From positions 372,001-436,000 of the forward strand of contig NZ_CP066783.1 in the NCBI RefSeq assembly GCF_019186805.1: DNA of 64,000 nucleotides, in the 5' to 3' direction. The first letter of the stretch is position 1. Each line of letters opens with the position of its first letter. Under the pieces are notes generated by a model that saw nothing but the letters and a program-made list of their open reading frames with translations, ran no database searches and was not told the origin of the DNA. Shown here piece by piece: positions 45,511 through 53,311 of this stretch. This DNA comes from Comamonas fluminis. Its GTDB lineage: Bacteria; Pseudomonadota; Gammaproteobacteria; Burkholderiales; Burkholderiaceae_C. The translations under genes and the position numbers were made by a program.

Positions 45511-46539
45511 ATGTTTCGACGTCCCCTGTTTGCACTGGCCGCCGTTGCCAGCCTGTGCGCTCCTGCGCTGTCCGCTCATGCTGAGGACATCACGCTCTAC
45601 ACCACGCGCGAACCCGCGCTGATTCAGCCGCTGCTGGCGGCCTTCACGGCCCAGACCAAGGTGGGCGTGAAGACGGTTTTCGTCAAGGATGGCCTGCTGG
45701 AGCGCGTCAAGGCCGAGGGCGAACGCTCTCCAGCCGACGTGCTGATGACAGTGGATATCGGCAATATGCTGGATCTGGTGGACGGTGGCGTGACCCAGCC
45801 GGTCAAGTCCTCGGTGCTGGAAGCGGCCATTCCCGCCCAGCTGCGCGATGCGGGCAACCAGTGGTTTGCGCTGTCCATGCGCGCCCGCGTGCTGTACGCC
45901 GAAAAGGACATGAAGCTGGGCGCTTTCCGCTATGAAGACCTGGCTAAGCCCCAGTTCAAGGGCAAGATCTGCAGCCGCGCGGGCCAGCACCCCTACAACA
46001 CGGCACTGATCGCCGCCATGATTGCCCACGACGGTGAGGCCAAGACCGAGCAGTGGCTCAAGGGCGTCAAGGCCAATCTGGCGCGCAAGGCCACAGGCGG
46101 CGACCGCGATGTGGCGCGCGACATTCTGGGCGGCATCTGCGATGTGGGCCTGGGCAACACCTACTACGTGGGCCACATGAAGGCTGCCAAGGAAGGCACG
46201 GACGCCCGCAAGTGGGGCGATGCCATCAAGGTCATCAAGCCCACGTTTGCGGACCCCAAGAGCGGCACGCACATCAATATCAGCGGTGCATCGGTGGCCA
46301 AGCACGCGCCTCACAAGGCCGAAGCCGTGAAGCTGCTGGAGTTTCTGGTGTCCGAATCGGCCCAGAACATGTACGCCCAGGCCAACTACGAGCACCCTGT
46401 GCGCAAGGGCGTGGCACTGGACCCCGTGGTGGCCCAGAGCATTGGCGATATCAAGATCGACCCGCTGCCACTGGCTGAGATTGCCAAGCATCGCAAGCAA
46501 GCTAGCTTGCTGGTCGACAAAGTAGGCTTTGACAAATAA
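45511..46539 (+). CDS. fbpA: Ferric-iron ABC transporter substrate-binding protein (FutA/FbpA-like)
   Basis: 342 residues, GGAG 7 bases before the ATG. Signal peptide FALAAVASLCAPALSAHA, then EDITLYTTREPALIQPLLAAFTAQTKVGVKTVFVKDGLLERVKAEG. The tyrosine-rich segment GLGNTYYVGHMKAA (about 215) matches the iron-ligand tyrosines of FutA/IdiA proteins. It binds Fe3+ in the periplasm for the FbpBC-type permease encoded downstream. A structured leader precedes it and a 3' repeat plus terminator follow. Confidence 0.9.
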   Translation: MFRRPLFALAAVASLCAPALSAHAEDITLYTTREPALIQPLLAAFTAQTKVGVKTVFVKDGLLERVKAEGERSPADVLMTVDIGNMLDLVDGGVTQPVKSSVLEAAIPAQLRDAGNQWFALSMRARVLYAEKDMKLGAFRYEDLAKPQFKGKICSRAGQHPYNTALIAAMIAHDGEAKTEQWLKGVKANLARKATGGDRDVARDILGGICDVGLGNTYYVGHMKAAKEGTDARKWGDAIKVIKPTFADPKSGTHINISGASVAKHAPHKAEAVKLLEFLVSESAQNMYAQANYEHPVRKGVALDPVVAQSIGDIKIDPLPLAEIAKHRKQASLLVDKVGFDK

Positions 46540-46542
46540 CTG

Positions 46543-46650
46543 AAGCTCCCCCTGAGGCGCTTTGCGCCTTCCCCCTCTCTCTACGCGCTTCGCGCTGCGG
46601 GAGGGGGACGACAGCCTCGGTGCGGGGCGGCCCTTCCTCGCTGTCCCACT
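46543..46650 (+). repeat. Dispersed 3'-end repeat, copy E
   Basis: Starts CTCCCCCTGAGGCGCTTTGC 7 bp after the fbpA stop, continues GCCTTCCCCCTCTCTCTACG, GGGAGGGGGACGACAGCC and GGTGCGGGGCGGCCC. Best-preserved plus-strand copy. Confidence 0.8.
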
Positions 46651-46721
46651 CTTTTGGGGCATGCCTGCTTGAGCGCTACGTCCTGAATGTGGCTTCTTGC
46701 TGGTGGAATTTGAGTTTGAAT

Positions 46722-46751
46722 GCTGCGTCCTTTTTGGGGACGCAGCTTTTT
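46722..46751 (+). terminator. Intrinsic terminator between fbpA and the permease gene
   Basis: GCTGCGTCC (46722-46730) pairs with GGACGCAGC (46738-46746), loop TTTTTGG, followed by TTTTT. It lies inside the transport operon, 31 bp before the chosen permease start. A start at 46720 would put this hairpin inside coding sequence. Confidence 0.8.
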
Positions 46752-46782
46752 GGTTTTCTGGCGCGACAGTTCTTCGCAGTTG

Positions 46783-48435
46783 ATGTTTTCCTTTCTTCGT
46801 TCAGGGCTGCGGCCCGTCGGTCCTGTGTGGCAGGGCGCAAGCTGGTTGATTGCGCTGGGGGTGTTTGCGCCCATTGCTTCGCTGGTCTGGCTGGCGCTGG
46901 GGGCTGATTTTTCGCACTGGCAGGATTTGCTGCGCTATGTGCTGCCCGATGCCGCCGCCAATACAGGCTTGCTGCTGCTGGGCGTGGGGCTGTTGGTGCT
47001 GATTGTCGGCACAGGTTGCGCCTGGCTGGTGACGGCGTATGACTTTCCGGGGCGGCGCTGGTTGCACTGGGCGCTGCTGCTGCCGCTGGCCATGCCCGCC
47101 TATATCGTGGCCTTTGCCTACCTTGATTTGCTGCACCCTATCGGCCCGGTGCAGGGTGCGCTGCGTTGGCTGCTGGGTTACGACAGCCCGCGCCAGTGGC
47201 GGCTGCCTGATTTGCGATCGATGGGCGGCGCCATTTTTGTGCTGGGGTTCACGCTCTACCCCTATGTGTATATGACGGCGCGGGCCATGTTCATGACCCA
47301 GCCTGCGCATTTGATGGAAGCGGCCCGCTCGCTGGGCGAAACCCGCTGGGGCGCGTTCTGGCGCGTGGCCCTGCCCATGGCGCGGCCCGCGCTGGTGGTG
47401 GGGCTGAGTCTGGCCCTGCTGGAGACGCTCAACGACATTGGCGCCTCCGAATTTCTGGGCGTGCATACGCTCACCGTGTCGATTTACACGACCTGGGTCA
47501 CGCGTTCTGATCTGGCGGGTGCGGCGCAGATTGCCTGCTCCATGCTGCTGGCTGTGGTGGCCCTGGTCTGGCTGGAGCGCAGAGGCCGCAGCCGCCAGCG
47601 CTTTGGCTCGGCCCAGCGCATGCGGGCGATTGAGGCGCACCGCCTGCCCGCCCGCACAGCCTGGCTGGCTACGTTGTTCTGCAGTGTTCCTGTGCTCATT
47701 GGCTTTGCCGCCCCAGCCGCCTATCTGGCCTGGGAGAGCGCCAAGCGTTTTGCCCAAGGCACGGGCATCTCAGCGGGCTTGCTCTCCAGCCTGCTCAACA
47801 CGCTGGGGCTGGCACTGGGCGTGACGGTGATTGCGGTGGTGGCCGGTTTGGTCATCGCCTGGGCCACGCGCACCAGCGTCAGCACGCGTGCGCCTTCGCG
47901 CTGGCAGGCGCAGATTGCGGCGCTGGGTTATGCCGTTCCCGGAACGGTGCTGGCCATTGGTCTTTTGACACCCGCGCTGGCGCTGGATGCGGGCCTGGCC
48001 CAGTTGTTTGGCGCCGAAGGCCTGCCGCTGATGGGCCTGGGCGTGGTGCTGGTCGTGGCTTGCGTGATTCGCTTTCTGGTCATGCCTGTGGGTGGCATCG
48101 AGGCGGGGCTGGCCCGCATACCGCCCACGCTGGAGCAGGCCTCGCGCCTGCTGGGCGAAAGCCGTCTGGGCACGCTGCGCCGCGTGCACCTGCCGCTGCT
48201 GCGCCCGGCCATGGCCACCAGCGCCATGCTGGTGTTTGTCGATGCCATGAAGGAGCTGCCCGCCACCTTGCTGCTGCGTCCGGCTGATTTCGACACCCTG
48301 GCCACCTGGCTCTATGCCGAAGCCGCACGCGGCACCTATGAAGAAGGCGCGATTGCCGCGCTGTGCATTGTGGTGGCGGGCCTGATTCCCGTCATGCTGC
48401 TGGCGCGAACCCAGTTATCGGCGGCGAAATCATGA
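46783..48435 (+). CDS. fbpB: Ferric-iron ABC transporter permease (FbpB-like)
   Basis: 550 residues from ATG 46783 (MFSFLRSGLRPVGP). Two homologous permease halves with about twelve membrane helices, each with an EAA loop: EAARSLGETRWGAFWRVALPMARPALVVG (about 200) and EQASRLLGESRLGTLRRVHLPLLRPAMATS (about 470). This double-length form is typical of FbpB/CysTW-like iron permeases. The first half's 'LNDIGASEFLGVHTLTVSIYTTW' is characteristic of the iron family. No strong ribosome site is visible; 46720 is an alternative start but overlaps a terminator. Confidence 0.9.
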   Translation: MFSFLRSGLRPVGPVWQGASWLIALGVFAPIASLVWLALGADFSHWQDLLRYVLPDAAANTGLLLLGVGLLVLIVGTGCAWLVTAYDFPGRRWLHWALLLPLAMPAYIVAFAYLDLLHPIGPVQGALRWLLGYDSPRQWRLPDLRSMGGAIFVLGFTLYPYVYMTARAMFMTQPAHLMEAARSLGETRWGAFWRVALPMARPALVVGLSLALLETLNDIGASEFLGVHTLTVSIYTTWVTRSDLAGAAQIACSMLLAVVALVWLERRGRSRQRFGSAQRMRAIEAHRLPARTAWLATLFCSVPVLIGFAAPAAYLAWESAKRFAQGTGISAGLLSSLLNTLGLALGVTVIAVVAGLVIAWATRTSVSTRAPSRWQAQIAALGYAVPGTVLAIGLLTPALALDAGLAQLFGAEGLPLMGLGVVLVVACVIRFLVMPVGGIEAGLARIPPTLEQASRLLGESRLGTLRRVHLPLLRPAMATSAMLVFVDAMKELPATLLLRPADFDTLATWLYAEAARGTYEEGAIAALCIVVAGLIPVMLLARTQLSAAKS

Positions 48436-48505
48436 ATTTCAAGAAAAATATCGCTGTAGCCAGCGTAATTCACTGGCTTGTTGCTATGAATTTGGGTGAA
48501 CTGGC

Positions 48506-49168
48506 ATGACCGCATCCTTGCGAATTGAACAACTGCAACTGGGCTATGACACCCCCAAGGGCCTGCAAACCGTGTTGCGCGGCTTTGATCTGCAGGTGCC
48601 TGCTGGCCATATCGCCAGCCTGCTGGGCCCCTCGGGCTGTGGCAAAACTTCGGTGCTGCGTGCCGTTGCGGGCTTTGAGCCTGTGCGCGCGGGCAGCATT
48701 CATCTGGGCGAGCGGCTGCTGTCCGGCTCCAAAGTCCATCTGCCGCCCGAGCAGCGCCATGTGGGCATGATGTTTCAGGAGTACGGCCTGTTTCCCCACC
48801 TGACTGCAGCCCAGAACGTGGGCTTTGGCCTGCGCCGCAGCAGCAAGCCCGAGCGCGATCAGCGTGTGCAGGAACTGCTGGCTGTGGTGGGCCTGGCCGA
48901 TTCAGGCAGCAAATTCCCGCATGAGCTGTCCGGTGGCCAGCAGCAGCGCGTGGCGCTGGCCCGGGCCTTGGCGCCGTCTCCGGCCTTGCTGTTGCTGGAC
49001 GAGCCGTTTTCCAATCTGGACGCCGCCACGCGTGAGCGCCTGACGGCCGAGGTGCGCGACATTCTGCGTGCGGCAGGCCAGACGGCGATTCTGGTCACGC
49101 ACAACGCGCAAGAGGCCGAAACCATGGCCGACCAGATCTGCCACATGACGCCTGCTGCAAAAAGTTAG
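48506..49168 (+). CDS. fbpC: Ferric-iron ABC transporter ATPase (FbpC-like, short)
   Basis: 220 residues. Walker A LLGPSGCGKTSVLRAVAGFE (about 36-55), Q-loop MMFQEYGLFPHL, signature HELSGGQQQRVALARALAPSPALLLLDEPFSNLDAATRERL (about 140-180) and switch VTHNAQEAETMADQ. Iron-type ATPases are normally near 350 residues with a C-terminal regulatory domain; this one stops after the nucleotide-binding domain, so metal sensing in the C-terminus is absent. The 70-bp gap after fbpB holds a degenerate copy of the ATAGCTGC-type repeat. Confidence 0.9.
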   Translation: MTASLRIEQLQLGYDTPKGLQTVLRGFDLQVPAGHIASLLGPSGCGKTSVLRAVAGFEPVRAGSIHLGERLLSGSKVHLPPEQRHVGMMFQEYGLFPHLTAAQNVGFGLRRSSKPERDQRVQELLAVVGLADSGSKFPHELSGGQQQRVALARALAPSPALLLLDEPFSNLDAATRERLTAEVRDILRAAGQTAILVTHNAQEAETMADQICHMTPAAKS

Positions 49169-49385
49169 CAAGCACTTTTTCCGAGCAGGCGCCCACAGCG
49201 CTTTACTGGGGGCAAGTTCGCCACACTTGCGGCGGTATCCACGCGATTCTGTAAAGAACCAAAAAATGCCATGCTACGCTGTCGGCCTTGCTGCGCGGCT
49301 TCGCTGTGCGGCGCCCTTACAAACTGCCATGGCGCCCTGCAGGTGCCGGTGCATTGCCCTCATGCCTTCTGGAAGGAATCGTCCC

Positions 49386-50486
49386 GTGTCCACCTCTGCC
49401 ACCCAGTTCAAGCTGACTGCCTCGAACCACCCACGCAGCGCCGAAGCGCGCGCCAAGATTCTCGAAAAGCCAGGTTTTGGCCTGCACTTTACCGACCACA
49501 TGGTGGCCGTGCGCTGGGAAAAGGACGCCGGCTGGCATGACGCCGAAGTGATGCCCTATGGCCCCATCTCGCTGGACCCCGCCGCTGCCGTGCTGCACTA
49601 CGGCCAGGAAATTTTTGAAGGCATCAAGGCCTACCGCCACGCCGATGGCTCCATCTGGACCTTCCGCCCCACGGCCAATGCCCAGCGCATGCAGCGCTCG
49701 GCCAAGCGTCTGGCTCTGCCTGAGCTGCCCGTGGATCTGTTTGTCGAGTCGCTCAAGCAGATCATTGCCGTGGACAAGGACTGGGTGCCCGGCGGCGAAG
49801 AAGCCAGCCTGTACCTGCGCCCCTTCATCATTGGCGACGAAGTGTTCCTGGGCGTGCGCAGCGCGCACAAGGCCAGCTACTACGTGATTGCCAGCCCTGC
49901 AGGCCCCTACTTTGCCAAGGGCGTGGCGCCCGTGGCCATCTGGCTGTCCACCGACTTTGCCCGCGCTGCCAAGGGCGGCACAGGCGCTGCCAAGTGCGGC
50001 GGCAACTACGCTGCATCGTTGCTGCCCCAGGAGCAAGCCTACGAAAACGGCTGCTCGCAAGTGCTGTTCCTCGACCCTGCCGAGGGTAAGTACCTGGAAG
50101 AGCTGGGCGGCATGAACGTGTTCCTGGTCTATGGCAAGGAAAACAAGCTGGTCACCCCCGCGCTGTCGGGCAGCATTCTGGAAGGCATCACCCGCGACTC
50201 CATCCTGCAACTGGCGCGCGATCGCGGCATGATCGTGGAAGAGCGCAAGGTTTCTGCCGATGAGTGGAAGCAAGGCGTGGCCAGCGGCGACATCACCGAG
50301 GTGTTTGCCTGCGGCACGGCTGCCGTTATCACCCCCATCGGCCAGCTCAAGGGCAAGGATTTCTCCGTGGGCGACATCAACGCGCCTGCTGGCGAAGTCA
50401 CCCTGGCGCTGCGCAAGGAACTGACCGACATCCAGTACGGCCGTGCTGCTGACCGCCACGGCTGGCTGGTGCGTCTGGACGCTTAA
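49386..50486 (+). CDS. ilvE: Branched-chain amino acid aminotransferase
   Basis: 366 residues from GTG 49386, chosen because GGAAGGA stands 8 bases upstream and the protein then begins STSATQFKLTAS, as in type II BCATs; the in-frame ATGs far upstream lie in non-conserved sequence. Fold-type IV PLP enzyme: VMPYGPISLDPAAAVLHYGQEIFEGIKAYR, SLYLRPFIIGDEVFLGV, AAKCGGNYAASLLPQEQAYENGCSQVLFLD and EELGGMNVFLVYG. It makes or breaks leucine, isoleucine and valine. A bidirectional terminator follows. Confidence 0.92.
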   Translation: MSTSATQFKLTASNHPRSAEARAKILEKPGFGLHFTDHMVAVRWEKDAGWHDAEVMPYGPISLDPAAAVLHYGQEIFEGIKAYRHADGSIWTFRPTANAQRMQRSAKRLALPELPVDLFVESLKQIIAVDKDWVPGGEEASLYLRPFIIGDEVFLGVRSAHKASYYVIASPAGPYFAKGVAPVAIWLSTDFARAAKGGTGAAKCGGNYAASLLPQEQAYENGCSQVLFLDPAEGKYLEELGGMNVFLVYGKENKLVTPALSGSILEGITRDSILQLARDRGMIVEERKVSADEWKQGVASGDITEVFACGTAAVITPIGQLKGKDFSVGDINAPAGEVTLALRKELTDIQYGRAADRHGWLVRLDA

Positions 50487-50501
50487 TCAGCTTCAAGGTT
50501 T

Positions 50502-50539
50502 AAAAAAGCCAGACATCCTTTCGGGTGTCTGGCTTTTTT
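50502..50539. terminator. Bidirectional intrinsic terminator
   Basis: AAAAAAGCCAGACA (50502-50515) pairs with TGTCTGGCTTTTTT (50526-50539), loop TCCTTTCGGG. It has a T-run on both strands and lies between the convergent ilvE and PhzF-family genes. Confidence 0.92.
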
Positions 50540-50565
50540 CTTGGGCGAGCGCTGATGTGGGGGGC

Positions 50566-51534
50566 TCAGAGCAACACCGAGCCGCTGACCACGGTGACGG
50601 TATGGCCGCCCACCCAGAGCTTGCCATTGCTGCCGGTTTGCACATGCACCTGCCCGTCGCGGCCCACGCACACGCCCTGGGCGGCGATATAAGGCGTTTG
50701 CAGCAGGCCTTCGCCCGTCAGCCACTGGGCCAGCGCGGCGTTGAGGCTGCCAGTCACCGGGTCTTCGCTGGCAGTCTCACCAATCAGGGCACGGACTTCA
50801 AGCCGTGGCTGTGTTGACGATACCTTTTTCTGCGCCGCTTCTTCTGCCTGCTTGGCAAAGGCGCGGGCTTCTCGGCTGGAGCGGCCAATCAGCGGTGCAT
50901 CGTCTTCCGCTTCATAGATGGCAGCCAGACCAGCCTTGGCATCCAGCTTCTTGAGTGCTGCAAAGTCGGGCTCCACGCCCAGCACGGTATCGGGTTCGTC
51001 CAGCAGCAGGCCCAGCCAGGGCGAGCCGTTATAGAGGCGGCGGGCCATCAGCAACTGCTCTCGCGCTAGGCCCAGCGCCTGCAGCATGGGGGGCAGTTCT
51101 TCTTCAGATACTTCTTGCAAGTCCAGCGAGGGTGCTTCGAAAAAAAGAGCGCCTTGCGCATTCGCCGTAATGGGTACAAGCCCTTTTTTGCACTCCTGCA
51201 GCACTTGATCGGGGTTGTGCGGCTGGCCGCCCTGGGCCAGCCAGGCATGGCAACTGCCCAGCGTGGGGTGACCAGCAAAAGCCAGCTCGCCCGCAGGCGT
51301 GAAGATGCGCAGCAGATAGTCGGCACCTGCGGCCAGACCTTGGGCGCTGGGCTGCATCACAAAAGTGGTTTCCGACAGATTGGTCCAGCACGCAAAAGCC
51401 TGCATTTGCGCATCGCTCAGTCCATCGGCATTCAGTACCACGGCCACGGGGTTGCCGAGCAGCGCGGTTTGCGTGAATACGTCCACAGTCATGGTGGGAC
51501 GGGTGAGGGGGCAGGTGGCGGCGTGGGCAGACAT
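50566..51534 (-). CDS. PhzF-family isomerase/epimerase-like protein
   Basis: 322 residues. N-terminal TVDVFTQTALLGNPVAVVLNADGLSDAQMQAFACWTNLSETTFVM carries the family's catalytic Glu in NLSET, followed by LRIFTPAGELAFAGHPTLGSCHAW and the C-terminal half GETASEDPVTGSLNAALAQWL. The fold is that of diaminopimelate epimerase. PhzF acts in phenazine synthesis, but most homologues like this have no known substrate, and no phenazine genes are present. Confidence 0.88.
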   Translation of the reverse strand: MSAHAATCPLTRPTMTVDVFTQTALLGNPVAVVLNADGLSDAQMQAFACWTNLSETTFVMQPSAQGLAAGADYLLRIFTPAGELAFAGHPTLGSCHAWLAQGGQPHNPDQVLQECKKGLVPITANAQGALFFEAPSLDLQEVSEEELPPMLQALGLAREQLLMARRLYNGSPWLGLLLDEPDTVLGVEPDFAALKKLDAKAGLAAIYEAEDDAPLIGRSSREARAFAKQAEEAAQKKVSSTQPRLEVRALIGETASEDPVTGSLNAALAQWLTGEGLLQTPYIAAQGVCVGRDGQVHVQTGSNGKLWVGGHTVTVVSGSVLL

Positions 51535-51560
51535 GGGCAGCGATTGTCGGCAAAAAGAAA

Positions 51561-51597
51561 AACCGGCGCTGCACGGTGGTTCCGCGCAGCGCCGGTT
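51561..51597 (-). terminator. Intrinsic terminator (minus strand) for the aminotransferase
   Basis: AACCGGCGCTGC (51561-51572) pairs with GCAGCGCCGGTT (51586-51597). On the minus strand the stem is followed by TTTTTCTTTTT (complement of 51550-51560). Confidence 0.85.
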
Positions 51598-51610
51598 GAT
51601 GGAGCATGCC

Positions 51611-51734
51611 GCCGGGCCATCACCTATCAGGGACAGCGAGCAAGGGCCGCCCCTATGCTTAGGCTGTCGTCCCCCTCCCGAAGAGAGAGGGGTAAGGCGG
51701 GGCCGCCTAGGCGCGTGAGCGCCGCAGGGGGAGC
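51611..51734 (-). repeat. Dispersed 3'-end repeat, copy F
   Basis: On the minus strand it reads CTCCCCCTGCGGCGCTCACG, then CCTTACCCCTCTCTC and GGGAGGGGGACGACAGCC. It begins 8 bp after the aminotransferase stop. Confidence 0.75.
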
Positions 51735-51741
51735 CTTCAGA

Positions 51742-52920
51742 TCACAAGCAGGCTTTGATCGCGTCTGCGAGTGCCTTGATGCCAAGATTGATCTGCTCAG
51801 CAGACACCGTCACATACGACAGGCGCAGCGTGTTGACCTGCGCATCGCCTGCATAGAAGGGTGCACCAGGCACAAAAGCCATATTGCGCTCCACGGCCTT
51901 GGCCAGCAGGGTCTGAGCGTCCATGCCTGCAGGCAGCTTGACCCACAGGAACATGCCGCCCACGGGGCGGGTCCACTGCACATCCAGACCGGCCATTTCG
52001 CGTTCCAGCGCCATCAGCATCACGTCGCGCTGGGCCTTGTACATGGCGCGGATGGTGGGTACGTGGCGGTCCAGGAAACCGTCTTTGATGACTTCGGCCA
52101 CCACGCGCTGGTTGAAGCTGGGGGTGTGCAGATCGGCGGCCTGCTTGGCTTGCGTGAGCTTGCCGTAGACCGACTTGGGCGCCACGATAAAACCAATGCG
52201 CAGGCCGGGGGCCAGCACCTTGGAGAACGAACCCATGTAGATCACGCCCTCGGGGTTGCGTGCAGCCAGCGGCAGCGGGGGCTGCTCTTCGTACCAGAGG
52301 TCGCCGTAGGGGTTGTCTTCAATCAGCGGAATGTCCAGCGCTTTGGCCTTTTCCACCAGCGCCTGACGGCGGGCTTCGCTCATGGTGCGGCCCGTGGGGT
52401 TCTGGAAGTTGGGCAGCACATAGGCCAGGCGGGCTTTGTCAGCGCCGCTGCCTGCTTGCTTTTCGAAGTCGGCAATCAACATGCCTTCGTCATCGCTGTC
52501 CACACCAACGGGCACAGGCTCCATGGGGGCGAAGGCTTGCAACGCACCCAGATAGGTGGGTTTTTCCACCAGCAGGCGGCTGTCTTTATCCAGAAACACT
52601 TTGCCGATCAGGTCCAGCGCCTGCTGGCTGCCGGTGGTGATGAGGATTTGTTCGGGATCGACGCTCCAGGGCAGAAAATCGGCAATCGCCTGACGCAGCG
52701 GGGCAAAACCTTCGGTGGTGGAGTATTGCAGGGCAGCCGCGCCATCACGCTGCATGACGGACTGGCAGGCGGCGGTGAACACATCCAGCGGAAAGGCTTT
52801 GGGGGAGGGCAGACCACCGGCCATGCTGATGATGCCGGGGCGGTCAGTCAGCTTGAGGATTTCTCGGATGGCGGAGGAGTTCATCTTGGCAGCGCGTTCT
52901 GCCAGCGTCCAGCTTGTCAT
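51742..52920 (-). CDS. PLP-dependent class I/II aminotransferase
   Basis: 392 residues, fold type I. IISMAGGLPSPKAFPLDVFTAA near the N-terminus and the ITTGSQQALDLIGKVFLD segment are typical of the 2-aminoadipate/aromatic (LysN, ARO8-like) subgroup. PLP-binding lysine lies in YMGSFSKVLAPGLRIGFI (about 235-250), and the Asn/Asp/Tyr contacts in LPNFQNPTGRTMSEARR and LIEDNPYGDLWY. It faces a MocR-type regulator on the other strand with a 391-bp gap, suggesting that the regulator controls it. Substrate unknown. Confidence 0.9.
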   Translation of the reverse strand: MTSWTLAERAAKMNSSAIREILKLTDRPGIISMAGGLPSPKAFPLDVFTAACQSVMQRDGAAALQYSTTEGFAPLRQAIADFLPWSVDPEQILITTGSQQALDLIGKVFLDKDSRLLVEKPTYLGALQAFAPMEPVPVGVDSDDEGMLIADFEKQAGSGADKARLAYVLPNFQNPTGRTMSEARRQALVEKAKALDIPLIEDNPYGDLWYEEQPPLPLAARNPEGVIYMGSFSKVLAPGLRIGFIVAPKSVYGKLTQAKQAADLHTPSFNQRVVAEVIKDGFLDRHVPTIRAMYKAQRDVMLMALEREMAGLDVQWTRPVGGMFLWVKLPAGMDAQTLLAKAVERNMAFVPGAPFYAGDAQVNTLRLSYVTVSAEQINLGIKALADAIKACL

Positions 52921-53227
52921 AAACAGGTCTCAATCTCTAGGTTGCCAGCCCCTCAGGGGCGCTGGCCAATATGGGTGTTGATGCCGTGGCCGCAGCTTGA
53001 AGGGCGCAACGCAAAAGCGTCGTCACCATGCACCAGCATGCGGTCTTGTTCTGTCGTGGCCCGCTCGCTGGTGTGGGCGGGCAATGGCATGGGGTTTGGT
53101 CTGCTGCCGGTCAGGCGCCAGACCATGGCCTTAGCCCTGTGTACAAGGCGGCCAATGGGAGTGATGACTTCAATATACGCCTGAGACCATTACAGTACCT
53201 ATACAGACAGGCTCACAATAATGGCCT

Positions 53228-53253
53228 CTGTATTGGTTGCGGCTTCAATACAG
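53228..53253. promoter_or_regulatory. Inverted repeat in the aminotransferase/MocR divergent region
   Basis: CTGTATTG (53228-53235) and CAATACAG (53246-53253) are perfect complements 10 bp apart. Related TACAG words lie at about 53190-53206. Probable operator of the MocR-type protein encoded downstream. Confidence 0.5.
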
Positions 53254-53265
53254 TTCAGCGTTTGG

Positions 53266-53291
53266 GTCCGGCACTTCAGTCCGGCACTTCA
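53266..53291 (+). repeat. Tandem 13-bp duplication
   Basis: GTCCGGCACTTCA occurs twice back to back (53266-53278 and 53279-53291), 20 bp before the regulator's start. It may be a recent slippage event or change promoter spacing. Confidence 0.7.
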
Positions 53292-53311
53292 GTTCTGCGA
53301 TTTGGCTTCCT

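Noticed and set aside
45309-45584. A 91-codon frame across the fbpA leader, as a possible leader peptide
   Set aside because: It has no good ribosome site, continues into fbpA in another frame, and its sequence is explained by the paired stem arms.
51115-53184. A 689-codon open frame on the plus strand
   Set aside because: It runs antisense through the PhzF gene, a repeat and the aminotransferase gene, whose motifs are clear. Composition explains the lack of stops.
53266-53291. CRISPR-like repeat
   Set aside because: Only two adjacent 13-bp copies with no spacers; no cas genes.
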